A stretch of DNA of 64,000 bases. Origin: Turritopsis dohrnii (lineage: Eukaryota; Cnidaria; Hydrozoa; Anthoathecata; Oceaniidae). The stretch spans positions 1,274,501 through 1,338,500 of the forward strand of contig BQMF02000025.1 of the NCBI GenBank assembly GCA_027922465.2, read 5' to 3'. The notes under the pieces were generated by a model. It was not told the origin of the DNA, ran no database searches, and saw nothing but the letters and a program-made list of their open reading frames with translations. This document shows, in pieces, positions 23,051 through 34,036 of the stretch (positions are counted from its first letter, which is position 1; each line of letters opens with the position of its first letter). Made by a program: the position numbers and the translations under genes.

Positions 23051-24106
23051 TTATTGGAAATATTCTTCCAATAATGGTGGATCCAAATTGAAATATTGGC
23101 AAGTTTGTGATCCATATAAGCAATTTCTAGCATCACATAGGAGTGCACAGACAATGTATATCTATAACAGCACTCAGACCAACTTTCAAATTCTTTTTGA
23201 AATCAATGAATTTGAAAAAGTTAACTATGTCTCCAAAAATCCACTCAACGCTAACTCGAACTTCACTCATTTTTTTATTCCACTCAATTTGTTGAGCAGT
23301 TAGATTATTGCCTCTAAACCCCATTTGCAGATGTACTCTCAATGGATATGCTGGATCTCCATAAATACATGAGGGGTCTCATTTGTATTGAAACTGTGTT
23401 GTTCCAGAGTCTCTAGAAGTCTGGAATCAGCTAGCATGCCACTGTCATGACGCTTTCCCTCAACTGGACCATACATATTAACTGTCATACCATTGGGAGC
23501 AACAACCGACTGAAATTTAAGGGCATGTACTCTTTTGTGTCCATTGTACAAAAGTCTCTGGTTAGTGTTAGGCCTGCTGACTGGACACACAGTACCATCG
23601 ATAAATCCCCAGCAATTAGATAGTGGGGCACCACTATCATGTATAACTTCTGCGAATGTTTGCAAATTATCTCTCGAGAGCCAGTGTTGATTGAAAGTAG
23701 ATAGCAAGTTCCCCCATCGATCATAGATAAAATTAGTCATATACAGTGTAATCATGCACAATTGTGGTACAGGTCTGCCAAAACATATCAAGATATCTAC
23801 AGGGATAGGCAAACCTTTTCAGCAAAATACATAATGCTTCTATACCGTCGCAAACTAATCCGTTATATGATCTGGAATTTGAAGAGCTTCTTTAATTCGA
23901 GGAATGTCGTTTCTCTTGAATCGAAATTCACTGAAACATTCATCTTCAGTCAAATCTAGCAATTCAAATCTTTTATAACAGGTATAAGGTAATTCAGGGT
24001 TTTTTGATTTGTTGACATCGTATAATATTACTAATTCTTCGTCATTCAAAATTCCTGAATCATAAGCCAAAAGAAGCTGCTCTGTCACTTTCCTCAATCT
24101 AGGCAT
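23051..24106 (-). pseudogene. Harbinger DDE transposase with several frameshifts
   Basis: Starting MPRLRKVTEQLLLAYDSG at 24106, the protein runs through EFRFKRNDIPRIKEAL and, after a frame change near 23860, a helix-turn-helix-like block with LVCDGIEALCILLKRFAY. After another change near 23790 it gives the catalytic core: CWGFIDGTVCPVSRP (first aspartate), GHKRVHALKFQSVVAPNG and KRHDSGMLADSRLLETLE. A shift near 23340 leads to YGDPAYPLR, then VRVSVEWIFGDI with the catalytic glutamate. A last shift leads to a natural-looking end with FNLDPPLLEEYFQ and a stop at 23051. Length and block order match a complete Harbinger nuclease. At least four frame lesions inactivate it. Confidence 0.85.
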
Positions 24107-24607
24107 ATTGTGAATGTTGATATTAATTTGACTTCAAAAATTCCAGCGCATGTTATTTTTTATGATTCGCCATATTTGTTTATAATTTACAGTTATTTCA
24201 TTGGTTAGAGATGGTGCCGTTCTGATAGATCACGTCTTCCAATATCGTAACTCAAAAACATGAGGCCGACGTAAAACCGCAACGCCTCGATCCAGACCTT
24301 CTACGTTGCCGTTGGCGTTTTTGAATCGTAAACTCCCTAAGAACAGAATGGATAGTCATTCAGATATCTTGAAAATTAGCCTAAAGCTATTTCCTGCTGC
24401 GGAAATTGTTCAAGCCCTGAGGCTTCTAGTTAAAAGGTTAATTAAAAAGATAATTACTGTGATAAATTCTCAATAGGCAATAAACAATAAACAATAGTAA
24501 TAAGTTAAAAAGAAGCTAATGAAACCATGACAATCAAATGAACAGAAACTGATAAAACAGAAAACTGAGACAAAAAAGAGAACATTAAACATAGATGAAG
24601 AGCTAAT

Positions 24608-24776
24608 AAAAGGGTTAAGATTAGTTTAACAAATAGCAAGAATGTCAGGAGATGAGTTGGCTAGAAAAGATTCCAAATGAGAGAAGTTCCCACGAAGTCA
24701 ACGAATATTAGAGAAGGAAAGTGAGAAGGACGTTGGCGATTTACGAGTACCTGATTTAGATTTTCTAGAATTCGCC
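24608..24776 (-). pseudogene. Start of a LINE ORF2 endonuclease
   Basis: On minus, from an ATG at about 24776, the frame reads RKSKSGTRKSPTSFS, then FSNIR, stop, LRGNFSHLESFLANSSPDIL, then AIC and a stop. This is the opening of CR1/Jockey-type ORF2 proteins (N-I-R-G-L, then PDI and ETNL). Two in-frame stops and an abrupt end show a short dead fragment. It probably belongs to the same LINE type as 16836-18010. Confidence 0.6.
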
Positions 24777-25393
24777 ATATCCAAGGTTGTGTTTGCTAAA
24801 AAACTTCTGCTAGAGGATCATTTCAATATAGGTTTGCTGTTATCTATGAACCTATTGTCGTAACAAAAGCAATGCTGTGGCCTCTATGGATGCAAACTGT
24901 TACAGCAGCAGGGCGCCGTCCAAACGCAACTTGGCACTACCGCAACGCCAGTTTTCAGCTGTTGATGGAGCAGCCTTTCTAAGTAGCTAGCAAAGAGTTC
25001 CGGCTCATGTACTACCAGTCCGCAAAGTAGCAATCAGGTAAAACTACTATCCTAACACCCTCAACATAGATAACTAAGAAGCAGTATTGAAAATAGACTC
25101 AAGCATTTTTCAGACAGTCAAGTGCATCAAGGAGACTGGTGCTCATCATCCTAGACTAGATATGGCACTGCAAGCAGCACATCAACACTAATAGACAAAG
25201 TACGGGTACTAGAACAGGTGGTATCTTTACCTGCCCCTAAAGACAATTATGGCTTGCCAACCAGGTGTTTTAATCGAGACACCATCTCTAGGAAGTTTGC
25301 CAACCAAAGCTGAAGAAGCCTTCCCCTTCGTTAAGCAAGACTGACCCCGCCGGACACCAACCCGGTATTTTAATGTCTCGGGGAAATATATAA
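24777..25393. other. Probable LINE 5' leader, no gene
   Basis: The sequence is less AT-rich than its surroundings and lies directly upstream (minus orientation) of the LINE ORF2 start at 24776. Near the far end two similar blocks, CCAACCAGGTGTTTTAATC and CCAACCCGGTATTTTAATG, are about 110 bp apart. I infer a 5' untranslated region of the LINE. Nothing else is recognised. Confidence 0.35.
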
Positions 25394-25601
25394 ATACTCG
25401 TCGCCAAGGCGCTCGCCGCCCAAGTCCACCTGCTCTGTATCACTGTATCAATAAATGTCAAATTTCCTTATAAACGGCTCGTACAACTTGTGTTCAGCCA
25501 GAAGCAGATTTGAAGTCACAACCTCTGGTTTGCAGTCAGTGTTACATCAGTGTTACATCAACTAACTAAAAAAGTTACGTGCTCTGACATGGGTGCTATC
25601 A

Positions 25602-25632
<31 letters not shown>

Positions 25633-26220
25633 TGGGTGGATGGTTTCTGTTCTTAAAAAATTCACACAGGAGGGGAGAAAAAAGGCACGTGCTAAATGAA
25701 TAAAATGAATAAAAAACACGTTCAATCTGAAGCGTATAACAATTAAAAAAAGAAATTAAATTATTAAAAGAAAAGCAAAAAATATTTTGTTTCATGGTAC
25801 TCTTTTTTTACCTATCAGTAATTAAACATTTTGATTGCTCGAAAAAAAAGTTCACCCGTCTCAGACAGTCAGGCAAGGATACGTTAGGATACACTGGCAA
25901 ACCGAACATGCTACCATATTCTGCCACGGCTGCTTTTTGTCCAAAATGTTTAATCAGTTACTTTCTTTGTATTTAGTTGATGTATTGTTTTCAAAGCCAA
26001 GTCAACGGTGGTCCTTGGAATGTAAAACTAACAATAATAATAAAAACAAGACGTTATTCCTCGCCATCCAAAAAAGTCCCGTTCGATTGGGGCTGCAACG
26101 TATTTGTTTCGAACTCCCGTCACACACAAAAAAACAAATAATTTCGCTCACAACTCAATCTACCATTTTGCGTGACTTACAAACAAACAGACAGACAGAG
26201 AAACGGCTATTAATATGTAG
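25394..26220. repeat. Dispersed repeat R, copy 2, with a 27-base G run
   Basis: Same repeat as 19257-20124 in the same orientation. It ends CGGCTATTAATATGTAG. It differs by an uninterrupted run of 27 G at 25606-25632, where copy 1 has only about seven. The proline-rich minus frame at 25562-25795 is an artefact of that run. Confidence 0.65.
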
Positions 26221-26247
26221 ACACCTATTCATGGGGGTTCATATAAA

Positions 26248-26400
26248 TCACGCTATAAAATTAAAGTTATGTGACAATCCTGTCTCTCGTGCAACATCAT
26301 CCCACACAAGCAGCTTTTTTCGTTTATCCTTGAAATGACTTGAGGCTTTATCATAAAGTACTGGATACTTCCTTACAGCTTCACTTAATTTTTCTTCCAT
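26248..26400 (-). pseudogene. MADF-like domain fragment
   Basis: From an ATG at 26400 the frame reads EEKLSEAVRKYPVLYDKAS, then RKKLLVWDDVARETGLS, before a stop at 26248. The spacing L-E-V-x-P-x-LYD and the later W-D-V-A matches the first two helices of a MADF (Myb-related) DNA-binding domain. The third helix is missing, because the dispersed repeat ending at 26220 begins just beyond. MADF proteins occur both as host transcription factors and as Harbinger partners, so the origin is open. Confidence 0.45.
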
Positions 26401-26564
26401 TTTTTCTGATGTAATTATTTTTTTTCTACAGTAATCTCTTTCTCACTATTAAAACTCTTAAAAACTAATTAAAAAATGAAAATTATGGTTTTTCGAGAGA
26501 TTAAAACACATTTTGAGCATGCTTTCATTGTTTCCACAGGTTTTAACAAAAGAAATCGACGTAA

Positions 26565-26604
26565 TCGCAGACACAAGTATCAAAACTTATTGATACTTGC
26601 GTCT
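26565..26604. repeat. Long hairpin
   Basis: An inverted repeat with arms GCAGACACAAGTATCAA and TTGATACTTGCGTCTGC (one mismatch), separated by a few bases. It lies in a segment (about 26400-26700) with repeated GTCTGCG/GCGTCTG motifs that looks like a MITE with one recognisable end (GTGAACCAAGC near 26697). Confidence 0.6.
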
Positions 26605-26714
26605 GCTCCTGCATCACTGTGTCGATCTAGTGCACGCTACCCTTGTGTCTGCGCATGTGCTTGCGTCTATGCATGCGTCTGAGTCGTATATGTGAACCAA
26701 GCGTTAATGTCTCT

Positions 26715-26985
26715 ACCAAACTGAGGCAGAATAAACGATTGTCATCAACTGTGTCATTTTAATTTTCATCATTTGTTTGGCTCAATTGTTAATCGAGTGC
26801 TTTAATGAGGAGAAAATCTGTCTCATCTGTAGAGTGGTTTCGTTGAGGAGCTTTTCTTCTTAGAATTGTTTGCAATGGTGCAGGAGAATAATGGGGTGAG
26901 CCCAAGAAAATAACACCACTGTGTGCAGAAATGTTCTCATCTTCTGGAACAGCTGACAGTTGAGCAGATATGTTTGTCTTGTGAT
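26715..26985 (-). pseudogene. BESS-like C-terminal fragment
   Basis: On minus this reads IFLGSPHYSPAPLQTIL, RRKAPQRNHSTDETDFLL, a stop, and then DDNRLFCLSLVETL, after which the hairpin-rich segment begins. A conserved D-x-x-F-x-x-SL motif near the C-terminus is the signature of BESS domains, which accompany MADF domains. Together with the MADF-like piece at 26248-26400 it suggests MADF-BESS gene remains. The two pieces are in the wrong order to be one gene copy. Confidence 0.35.
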
Positions 26986-27059
26986 TGCTGATTCAGCAAA
27001 GGTTTTATCGACAAATTTGAATCCACCTTTCTATTTGATACAGAAAATTCTTCAAAAAA

Positions 27060-27310
27060 ATTGCAAATTCGTGAAGCATTCTTTGAAGTCCGTTAATTCC
27101 CTCATTCGAGCGGGATGAGGTTCTGTTTCAATTGTCAGAAAAGATAACTTGTCGGCCACATCTTCTACGTAGCTTTGCCACGTTCGATCTGCCCTAAACT
27201 TTTGTTTTCAGGCCAGTCTGGATGGCTCGCAAGGAAGCGATATGTCACCAACCAGACCAGCTCCCACTGGAGGCTGGTGGCAAACTTAAAGACATCGTCT
27301 ATGAAAGCAT
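27060..27310 (-). pseudogene. Unrecognised protein, exon copy 1
   Basis: Translated in pieces on minus: PFLDAFIDDVFKFATSLQWE, then ASHPDWPENKS, then TYVEDVADKLSFLTIETEP, ending ELTDFKECFTNLQFF. The same order of blocks recurs at 27300-27680, 28360-28600 and 28640-28870. I know no family with this signature. It is broken by at least one frameshift. Confidence 0.45.
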
Positions 27311-27319
27311 CCAGAAAGG

Positions 27320-28035
27320 GCTACTGTTTTCGCTAAAAGTGAGTTTAAGACCAATATAAAAAGTAACTTCGAAATTTTCCAGCCTCCTCTTGACAGAAGG
27401 ACGAGGATCGGACTTTATGCTCAGAGAACTCAGCTTGCTAGCTAGGTCCTTGACGTAGCTGGCCCAACTCCCCTCCTTACGGAACATGCCTGCATCTTTG
27501 TGCATCTTTGTGGCAGCCCAATCTGGATGCTTCACCAAATAGCAATATGCCGCCAACCTCGCCAGCTCCAACTGGAGGCTAGCGGCAAACTTGAACGCAT
27601 GTTCAATGAAAACATCCAGAAAGGGCTGCTCTTTTACGAGGAAGACATCAATTTGGCTTACGGCTAACCTTATGTCTCCTAAGAGATAAAAAATATTACA
27701 TAAGACAAAGAAATCCTAAAGTAGAACATTGTTGCGAATAATCAATACCCTATAAAGAAACATAATATTACCGGTCCCAGGACCTTGTTGAATCGTTTGA
27801 AGTATTCCAAGCAATTAGAATTTTCTATAACATATTCGTGGTTTTTCCATGCAGTTTCGGCAAATTCAGAGGACCCTGTGTCTGGACGACATATGGCATA
27901 TGAAGATTTCATAAGAGCGGATAAACTCTCTTCTGTCAATGCTTTGTCATCATGGACCAATCCGTAAGGCCTTGCAAGGTCCTTACGGAAGACCCAATAT
28001 TAGTCCACCATACATTTTTTTGTTTCCTTTCGGCG
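27320..28035 (-). pseudogene. Unrecognised protein, two-exon copy
   Basis: Exon one (about 28030-27773) reads CMVD, stop, YWVFRKDLARPYGLVHDDKA, then TAWKNHEYVIENSNCLEYF and KRFNKVLGP, ending at a donor-like GTAATA. After an intron of about 110 bp, an acceptor TCTCTTAG at about 27665 opens exon two: IRLAVSQIDVFLVKEQPF, LDVFIEHAFKFAASLQLELA, HPDWAATKMHKDAGMF, SWASYVKDLASKLSSLSI. The exons are a base out of phase and there is an in-frame stop, so it is a pseudogene in its present state. Related exons repeat on both sides. Confidence 0.5.
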
Positions 28036-28299
28036 AAAACACTAAAAAGATAATTAATAGAAATATAGAAAGTAATGTTAAAAAATAAACACAACTGTAT
28101 TGGTACCATCTCGCTGATGCATAACTCCCTTATACAGCACCGTTCTCTGCGACTATGCATAGAATTGTAAGTTAAATCTTCTATTTATATAAAACTTTTA
28201 AATAACGTTAGAGTATATTCATTCCCTAGTCCTACATAATTATTTACCTTTAGAATTGTTTAATTTTTATTGTGAGGAAGAGCTAAATAGATAGGAACA

Positions 28300-28600
28300 A
28301 AAGTAAAGCGTGAAACGTTTTTTTAACAAAATGAGAAATTCAACAACATTTTAAAAATGTCAATCCCTCCTGTTGTTTTTATTCTTCTTATTATTTTTCT
28401 TTACTTTTTCAACACTTTCGTCATTTTCATTATCGTTATCCTCTAGTGAGCAGTCTGATAACTTTCTTTTCACACGTGGAGGAGGTTGTTCATCAATCTT
28501 CATAACCGACAAATTGTCGGCTACATCTTCGATATATTTGCTCCAGATGCGTTCTGCCCTAAAGTTTATTAACAACCCAATCTGGATGCGTTCCGATAAA
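28300..28600 (-). pseudogene. Unrecognised protein, C-terminal exon copy A
   Basis: It reads RIWSKYIEDVADNLSVMKID, PPPRVKRKLSDCSLED, then an acidic stretch and a lysine/asparagine-rich tail ending NRRD and a stop at 28360. The segment is a tandem duplicate of 28600-28890 with a period near 298 bp. The shared text includes AAAAATGTCAATC and TGTTGTTTTT. Confidence 0.5.
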
Positions 28601-29062
28601 GCATGAAACGTAGTTTTTTAACTAAATAGAACTTCTACAACAATTCAAAAATGTCAATCTTTTTTGTTGTTTTTCTTCTTCTTGTTGTTTTTCTTCTGTT
28701 TTTCAACATTTTCATCATTTTCATCATCATTATCCTCTGTTGCAAAGTCAGTTAATATCCTTTTTACAGATCAAGTAGGTTCGGTATAAATGTTCATAGC
28801 CGAAAATTTGTCGGCGACATCTTCAATATATCTGTTACAAGTTGGTTCTGCCTTAGGGCAGACTGCATCCTTATGCATAGTCGTGGTTCTTCCACGTATA
28901 TAGGGCCTCAAAATTTGTAGACTTGAGAAGAGTCTTTAACGTTTTGTCCTGAAGGCCTTTTTCATCGTGGGCCATTCGGTAAGGCCTGGAAAGGTCCTTA
29001 CGGAATACCCAAAAGTAATCGACCATGCATTTGTCTAAGGATTTCTTTGGCAAGAACATTAG
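28601..29062 (-). pseudogene. Unrecognised protein, second tandem copy (both exon types)
   Basis: From high to low coordinates: KCMVDYFWVFRKDLSRPYR, MAHDEKGLQDKTLKTLLKS, YTWKNHDYA (29062-28871), then RYIEDVADKFSAMNIYTEP, a stop, VKRILTDFATEDNDDEND, and a KKNNKK tail with a stop near 28667. It therefore holds the N-terminal exon block and the C-terminal block of the same protein as the neighbouring copies, with the HPDW part lost. Frameshifts and a stop make it non-functional. Confidence 0.45.
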
Positions 29063-29382
29063 AAAGATAATAAAAAAAAGATATAAAGTAATGTTTAACA
29101 ATAAACATATAAGATATTACCAATTTCAAGTAACATGATATAATAATAATTCTTCAAAAAATATCACTAGCTGCAACTTCAAAATAGATTAAAATGTATA
29201 GCGAATAAAAAAGACAGGTGTTCTATAGGAAGGATATATTTAAAGAAATTTCCGCTGACGTCAATGCGAACAACAGGTATGGAAAAAGACCAGCGCAATC
29301 ACCTGCACAATGCAGGCGAGTAACATTAAGGGGGGTTTTCCACTAGGCCAATAATGCTGCATTGAGAAATTTCTTTGCAATC
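29063..29382. other. No gene recognised
   Basis: AT-rich, with a short less AT-rich stretch at 29240-29345 that ends ACTAGGCC after a GGGGGGTTTTCC block. It may be a MITE edge, but I could not find the partner end. Confidence 0.35.
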
Positions 29383-30190
29383 TCATTGGTTCATCAAACC
29401 AAGAGAATACATGTCACTGTTTGGTTGGTCCTTGGCGAACATTCCTTTGCTGGGATAAACAAGCAAATCTGAGGTAATCCCTTTAGAAGTTGTTATTTCA
29501 TATAGTTTTATGCCAAATCTACTTCTCTTTGTTTTAATATATTGTTTGAATTGTAGCCGACCTTTGAATGATAAAAGAGATTCATCAACACTTAGCTTTT
29601 TACCTGGTTGATAAACAGTTCTGAAACATTCATGTGACATATCCAGGAATGGTCGAATCTTTTGTAATCGATCTTTGTTTTCATCATTTTGTTCATTATT
29701 GTCATTAAAATGGTGAAAACAGAAAATCTGAAGAAATCGGTCACATCATATTAGAGAAAATTGGCGTTAGTATCAGTTCTTCTGTAGACCAATAGGAATA
29801 CAAACTACCTTTTTGTATGATACCAGGGAGAAGGAAGAGACCTAAGAACACTTTCATTTCAGAACTAGTTACTGGGGTCCATCTACCAACATATGAATCA
29901 TAAGCTTTTACAGGGTTTGCCTCTATATATTGCTTGGCATGCCTATTTGGAATACCTATTCTGTCACAATCAACTGTAGCAATCTCTCTGTAAAATATAG
30001 TTCTATGAAATCAATCGGTTGAGGATTATCTTTTATTCTTACTTTCAGTCCCTCATTTTCATTGAATTGATAGTCTTTCAATGTAACATGCTCTCCATCA
30101 TTTACTTTCTTCCATGTCCAATCAATGTCACCATCTGCACTACCTTCCCCATCTGCACTGTCATCTCTGTCTTCACCACGAGCCCTCTAT
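29383..30190 (-). pseudogene. piggyBac-type transposase fragment
   Basis: On minus, starting near 30190: DIDWTWKKVNDGEHVTLKDY, NPQPIDFIELYFTER, then HAKQYIEANPVKAYDSYVG, EMKVFLGLFLLPGI, SLYSYWSTEELILTPIFSN, and from 29640 KKLSVDESLLSFKGRLQF and KTKRSRFGIKLYE. These are the N-terminal and first catalytic blocks of piggyBac transposases (the SVDE aspartate). The second and third catalytic aspartates are missing downstream of 29383. Frame changes occur near 29990 and 29740. I did not find its TIRs. Confidence 0.75.
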
Positions 30191-31830
30191 TGGTATTGAT
30201 TTAGAGCTTTCTGGTATATGGTATATAATGTACTGTTTTAACTTTTCTGACTTTTTTGGGAGACATGCTTGGAATACACATTCCATCTTTTGTAATCATT
30301 TCACCTGTTGTATTGTACCTTTCTTAACATTTCCATCCAACTTCGTCAATTACAGATTTTGGCTTCTCAATGATTTACTTTGGTTTAATGCTGATTCTGG
30401 ATTGGTAATTTATGCATGAAGCATATCGAAAACCTAAATCTAATTGATAAAAGAACAACGGTTCATTTTGATATGCCTTCTTATAATTAGAATTGTGCAT
30501 GCATCAGACTTATCTCATTCTTGTTATCAATATGTAGTAGGTTATTTATTTCCCAAAAGATTTTGTATATTTTTAGGAGAAACTTATTTTTAACTAAACT
30601 AGATGAAAAAGTTTCAGCATTTTCATTTTATTCATGCTTTCTTGAGTCTTAGATTTGTTTTGATCGGAACAACTCCCTTTTTGAAAATTGTAGCTTGAAT
30701 AATTGGCCCCAGGTAAATTGTCCTCCTGTGCATTACCAAATAATTATCACATCACCCAATTTTGGGGTAATATTAGGGTAAGGGTTTGTCTTATATCAGT
30801 GTTACTTGTGAGCTTTTGAACTGTTCTATTACTTCTATTATTTTGATTACAGTAGTACTTTATTCTTGAACAGATAATAAAAACAAATAAATCACAATTA
30901 CCCTCCATTGATAAAGATGTGATGCGTTCAGCAAATGTACATCAACGAGTTGAACAATATGGATTGTAGCAATGATCAGAAGCAAAAAAGATTATAGAGT
31001 GAAAACCCATTAAAGACCGATATAACAGATCAAGGAAAGAGTTCTGAAAATTAGAAATGCTGTTTGATAAATTTATCATACATATGGTTGCATTACAAAA
31101 AGCGTTTCGAAGACTAACAAGAAATCCTGCTTGTCAAATGGTGCAGAGAAAATAACATGAATCAAATGAACAGAGAAAAGAACGTAAATCAAATGAACAG
31201 AGAAATATGAACTAAATTAATAGATAAAAACTAATCTGAAAAAAAAATGTTTATTACATTTTATAGAACCTTTATTATGTTCTCCATTGTAACCTTTGCA
31301 TGATAGTATTATTGATATACTTCTCTTGATGCATGCACTCACCGAATTCTAAGCTTATTTGATGTTTGATGTTTAATGCAAGAGCTTTTCGAGAATTGTG
31401 ATTAATTGAAAATTAATCCTGTTGTTCTCATAATGAAACAGTTGATATGTATTATTTATCAACTTCATATTTCCAGATGCATTATCATCATTGTATCTAC
31501 TTTGTAAAGCCACATTCATAGCTGGCAAAGTTGGAGTGTTTGAAGTGATATTTTGTTTTTCACTTTCATCTTTCTCCATTAAATTACTGGTGTATCCCCA
31601 TTGCAAGTTTCCAGAGAACCATAGGCAACAGCTCCTAATAATACTACTAATAATAATACCAGTCTGGCATGCAATATGTTCTTCAAGGTATTAGTACCAC
31701 AGCTTTCATATTTTCTTTCACTCTCTCTTTTCATGTATTTTTCCTTATTTTATGATAGAACATAACTGTTTTTACTTTCTGTACTCGTCCACTTTTCGTT
31801 TTTCCGTAATTTCATCTCAAATGTGCTCCT
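30191..31830. other. AT-rich sequence, no gene recognised
   Basis: Only short low-complexity frames. The minus frame at 31373-31606 has ordinary composition (KQNITSNTPTLPAMNVAL) but no family or splice context I can support. No inverted ends were recognised. Confidence 0.45.
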
Positions 31831-32305
31831 TTAACTTTTTGGCACTCGAATTTAATTTTTGCGTTTCGACTTTTTAAACACGATTCTCAGGAAATGCTAA
31901 ATGGCCGTTGATATACTCAAAATAACTACATAAAACTATATATATTCTGAAAGCTAGATAAATGTACTTAACATCTGTAAAAAAAATTTTCAAAAAATAT
32001 CAAGATGGCAGCGAGTATGGTCACGTGACTTAGGCACTTTCTGATAAAAAAAATAGGGTAGAAAATGGAAAACTGACTTTAGGTGTCGAATACTCCCTTA
32101 AATAAGCATTAAAACTCTTCAAAGCAGCTATAAACGGAGTCTCCTGTTCAAGTAGACCTAAATAGAGGTATTATTTTTGAAAATATGATAAAAACATCCT
32201 AAGTTGTGACGACTTTCATCCAACTGGTTTTCAACGAAAATAATGGTAAAATCTTTAGAAAATGAACCTAAGCAAATGTAGTGTAATATTCTCAAATAAT
32301 ATGAT

Positions 32306-34036
32306 TTAAATGTTACTCTTAGTGTGGTATGTCTCAAAACAAGACTTGCAAAGGAATTTATCACACTTTTCACAGTAGTTTGACGTCTTGGTGTCTTTGT
32401 ATTTCCCTGACCGACCTTTTTGATAGCCACAAACACAACACCTTTTGCGAACCGGGTGACGACTACTGGAGAAGTGCTTCCCTTTCATCCTGACATCAAT
32501 TGAAGAAGGTCTCCTGCCTCTTGCTGTGTACTCAGGTTTTACAACCAACCAGTCATTAACCAACTCATGCACAAGCTCAGCACGAAACTTCTTATGAGAA
32601 TTGCGCTTTGCTTTCTTCTTGGGGTTATTGTGAAAATACACAACCATGCCGTTGATGATGCACAGTTCTAGCATACGGAAAAACACCCTTTTCCACCACT
32701 TGATTGACTTTCTACCAATGGAGTAGTAATTTAACAACTGGTCACATTTGTCTACTCCATTCATGTTTTTGTTGTAATCAGTGATCAGAACAGGCTTTTC
32801 AACGATACGACCATCTTTTAGCGTGACTTCTTCCTTCCCGGTACCTTTGATTGATGACATAGCGTAAACGTCGCGTTTATCCTTCCAGTGAACTGTGTAT
32901 ATATTTGAAGACTTCAAAAACAGCATTTCACCTTTATCAATTTTAGCCTTAAATTCAGCAGGCAGTCGACCTCGATCAGACCTCAATGTACCACAAGAAT
33001 ATGTCTCTTTATCCAAGAGGTCTTTCACTAGCTTGTAACTGGTGTAGAAGTTATCGAAGTACACGAAAAACGACTTATTAAAATAAGGTTGCAGCAGGTC
33101 AAACACCACTCTATGTGCAAGACCATTTTCTTGACCAGTGTCTGCTTTGCCAGTATAAATTTGAAATTGGAGGCAATAGCTGGTTCCAGCTTCGCTGATA
33201 ACCCAGATCTTTATGCCGAATTTCTTGGGCTTCTTCGGCATATACTAGATGAAACTTATTCTACTTTTGGTTCCAACCATTTGCTCATCGATTGAAAGAC
33301 ATCTTGTTGGGCTGTATACAGTTTTGAAGGCTTGGTTTAACTTCTGTGGAACATCACCAAGCTTTTGCAACTTTTTGTTCAAGCCACTATTCTCATCAAG
33401 AGGTGCACTGTTGTCAGTAAGATGTAGGTACCGGTAAATTTGGGTAAATCGTGTTTTGCTGATTATTGTTGGAAACCATGGCATATTGAAAATTCCATCA
33501 CTCCTCCAGTAATCACTGATCTCAGGTAATCTGCACATGCCCATGCCAATGGTAATACCGATAAAAGCTTTCATCTCAGCTACGGTAACATCATACCAAT
33601 GCATTGGCGATGGTTTATCATTCTGGCATTGTTGGCGATACCGGTTAGTTTCATCAACCAATGTTTGAAAGAAATCATCAGTAAAAAACAAATTGAGAGA
33701 TGAAAACGCTGTATCGGTACCAAGAGCATTTCGAGATGGTCCGGTAATTTCTAGGAATGGACGACAATCAATGGTTTTGACATCAGTTACATTTTTCCAA
33801 ATAGGACCGTCAATGTTCTATTTACTTTTTGTACCAGAGTTTTTAGATTGTTTTCTTGCTTTCTTGCTTACAGGTTTTCTGGTTACACTTCTCTTCTTTT
33901 GCTTCCCTTTGGCTTTTGGAGCAACTGGCACAGTACCGGTATCACTCGAAGAGCTACTATCACTATCGCCTTCACTGTCATCTGCACCATGAACGTCGTC
34001 ATCATTGGTCTGGTTTGTATCTGGATTACATAGATC
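32306..34036 (-). pseudogene. piggyBac transposase, exon 2 (two nonsense codons)
   Basis: An acceptor TTTCAATTTAG ends at 34037. The exon continues in one frame to the stop at 32306 with only two in-frame stops, at 33818-33820 and 33245-33247. After a basic region (KGKQKKRSVTRK) come the transposase blocks: the first catalytic aspartate in RCLSIDEQMVG, the second in FVYFDNFYTSYKL, and the third in NKNMNGVDKCDQLLNYYS. The C-terminus is a cysteine-rich domain (RCCVCGYQKG, NYCEKCDKFLCKSC), which in this family binds the transposon ends. Length and order are complete. The enzyme would cut and paste at TTAA. Exon 1 lies at 36001-36249. Confidence 0.85.

Larger units (their letters stand above)
21421..24338. 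mobile_element. PIF/Harbinger transposon, end to end
   Basis: The inverted ends are AGTGAGCTTACGATTC on the left and GAATCGTAAACTCCCT on the right. The inner TIR is rich in AACGGCAACGG. The homologous text at 7192-7213 (GTAAGCAACAAGAACAG) is the empty site, which fixes the insertion point. The duplication is a few A-rich bases and not cleanly resolved. It carries the two-gene set typical of the superfamily, a Myb/SANT-like protein on plus and a DDE transposase on minus, with convergent 3' ends. Both genes are frameshifted, so the copy is inactive. Confidence 0.85.
18301..24429. mobile_element. Second copy of the large element (G2)
   Basis: It starts TCAATTT after a T run and ends GGCTTCTAG before T, exactly as the copy at 2661-7300. 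Shared blocks are 18308-18735, 20660-20860, 20861-21420 and 24339-24429. Much of the rest is replaced. A TIR-family fragment (18738-19100) and a dispersed repeat (19257-20124) lie in the left part, and a complete Harbinger transposon (21421-24338) lies in the right part. No coding sequence belonging to the element itself is recognisable. Confidence 0.55.

Noticed and set aside
25562..25795. Minus frame with a proline run
   Set aside because: The prolines come from the 27-base G run in a dispersed repeat. The run itself may also be partly a sequencing or assembly error.
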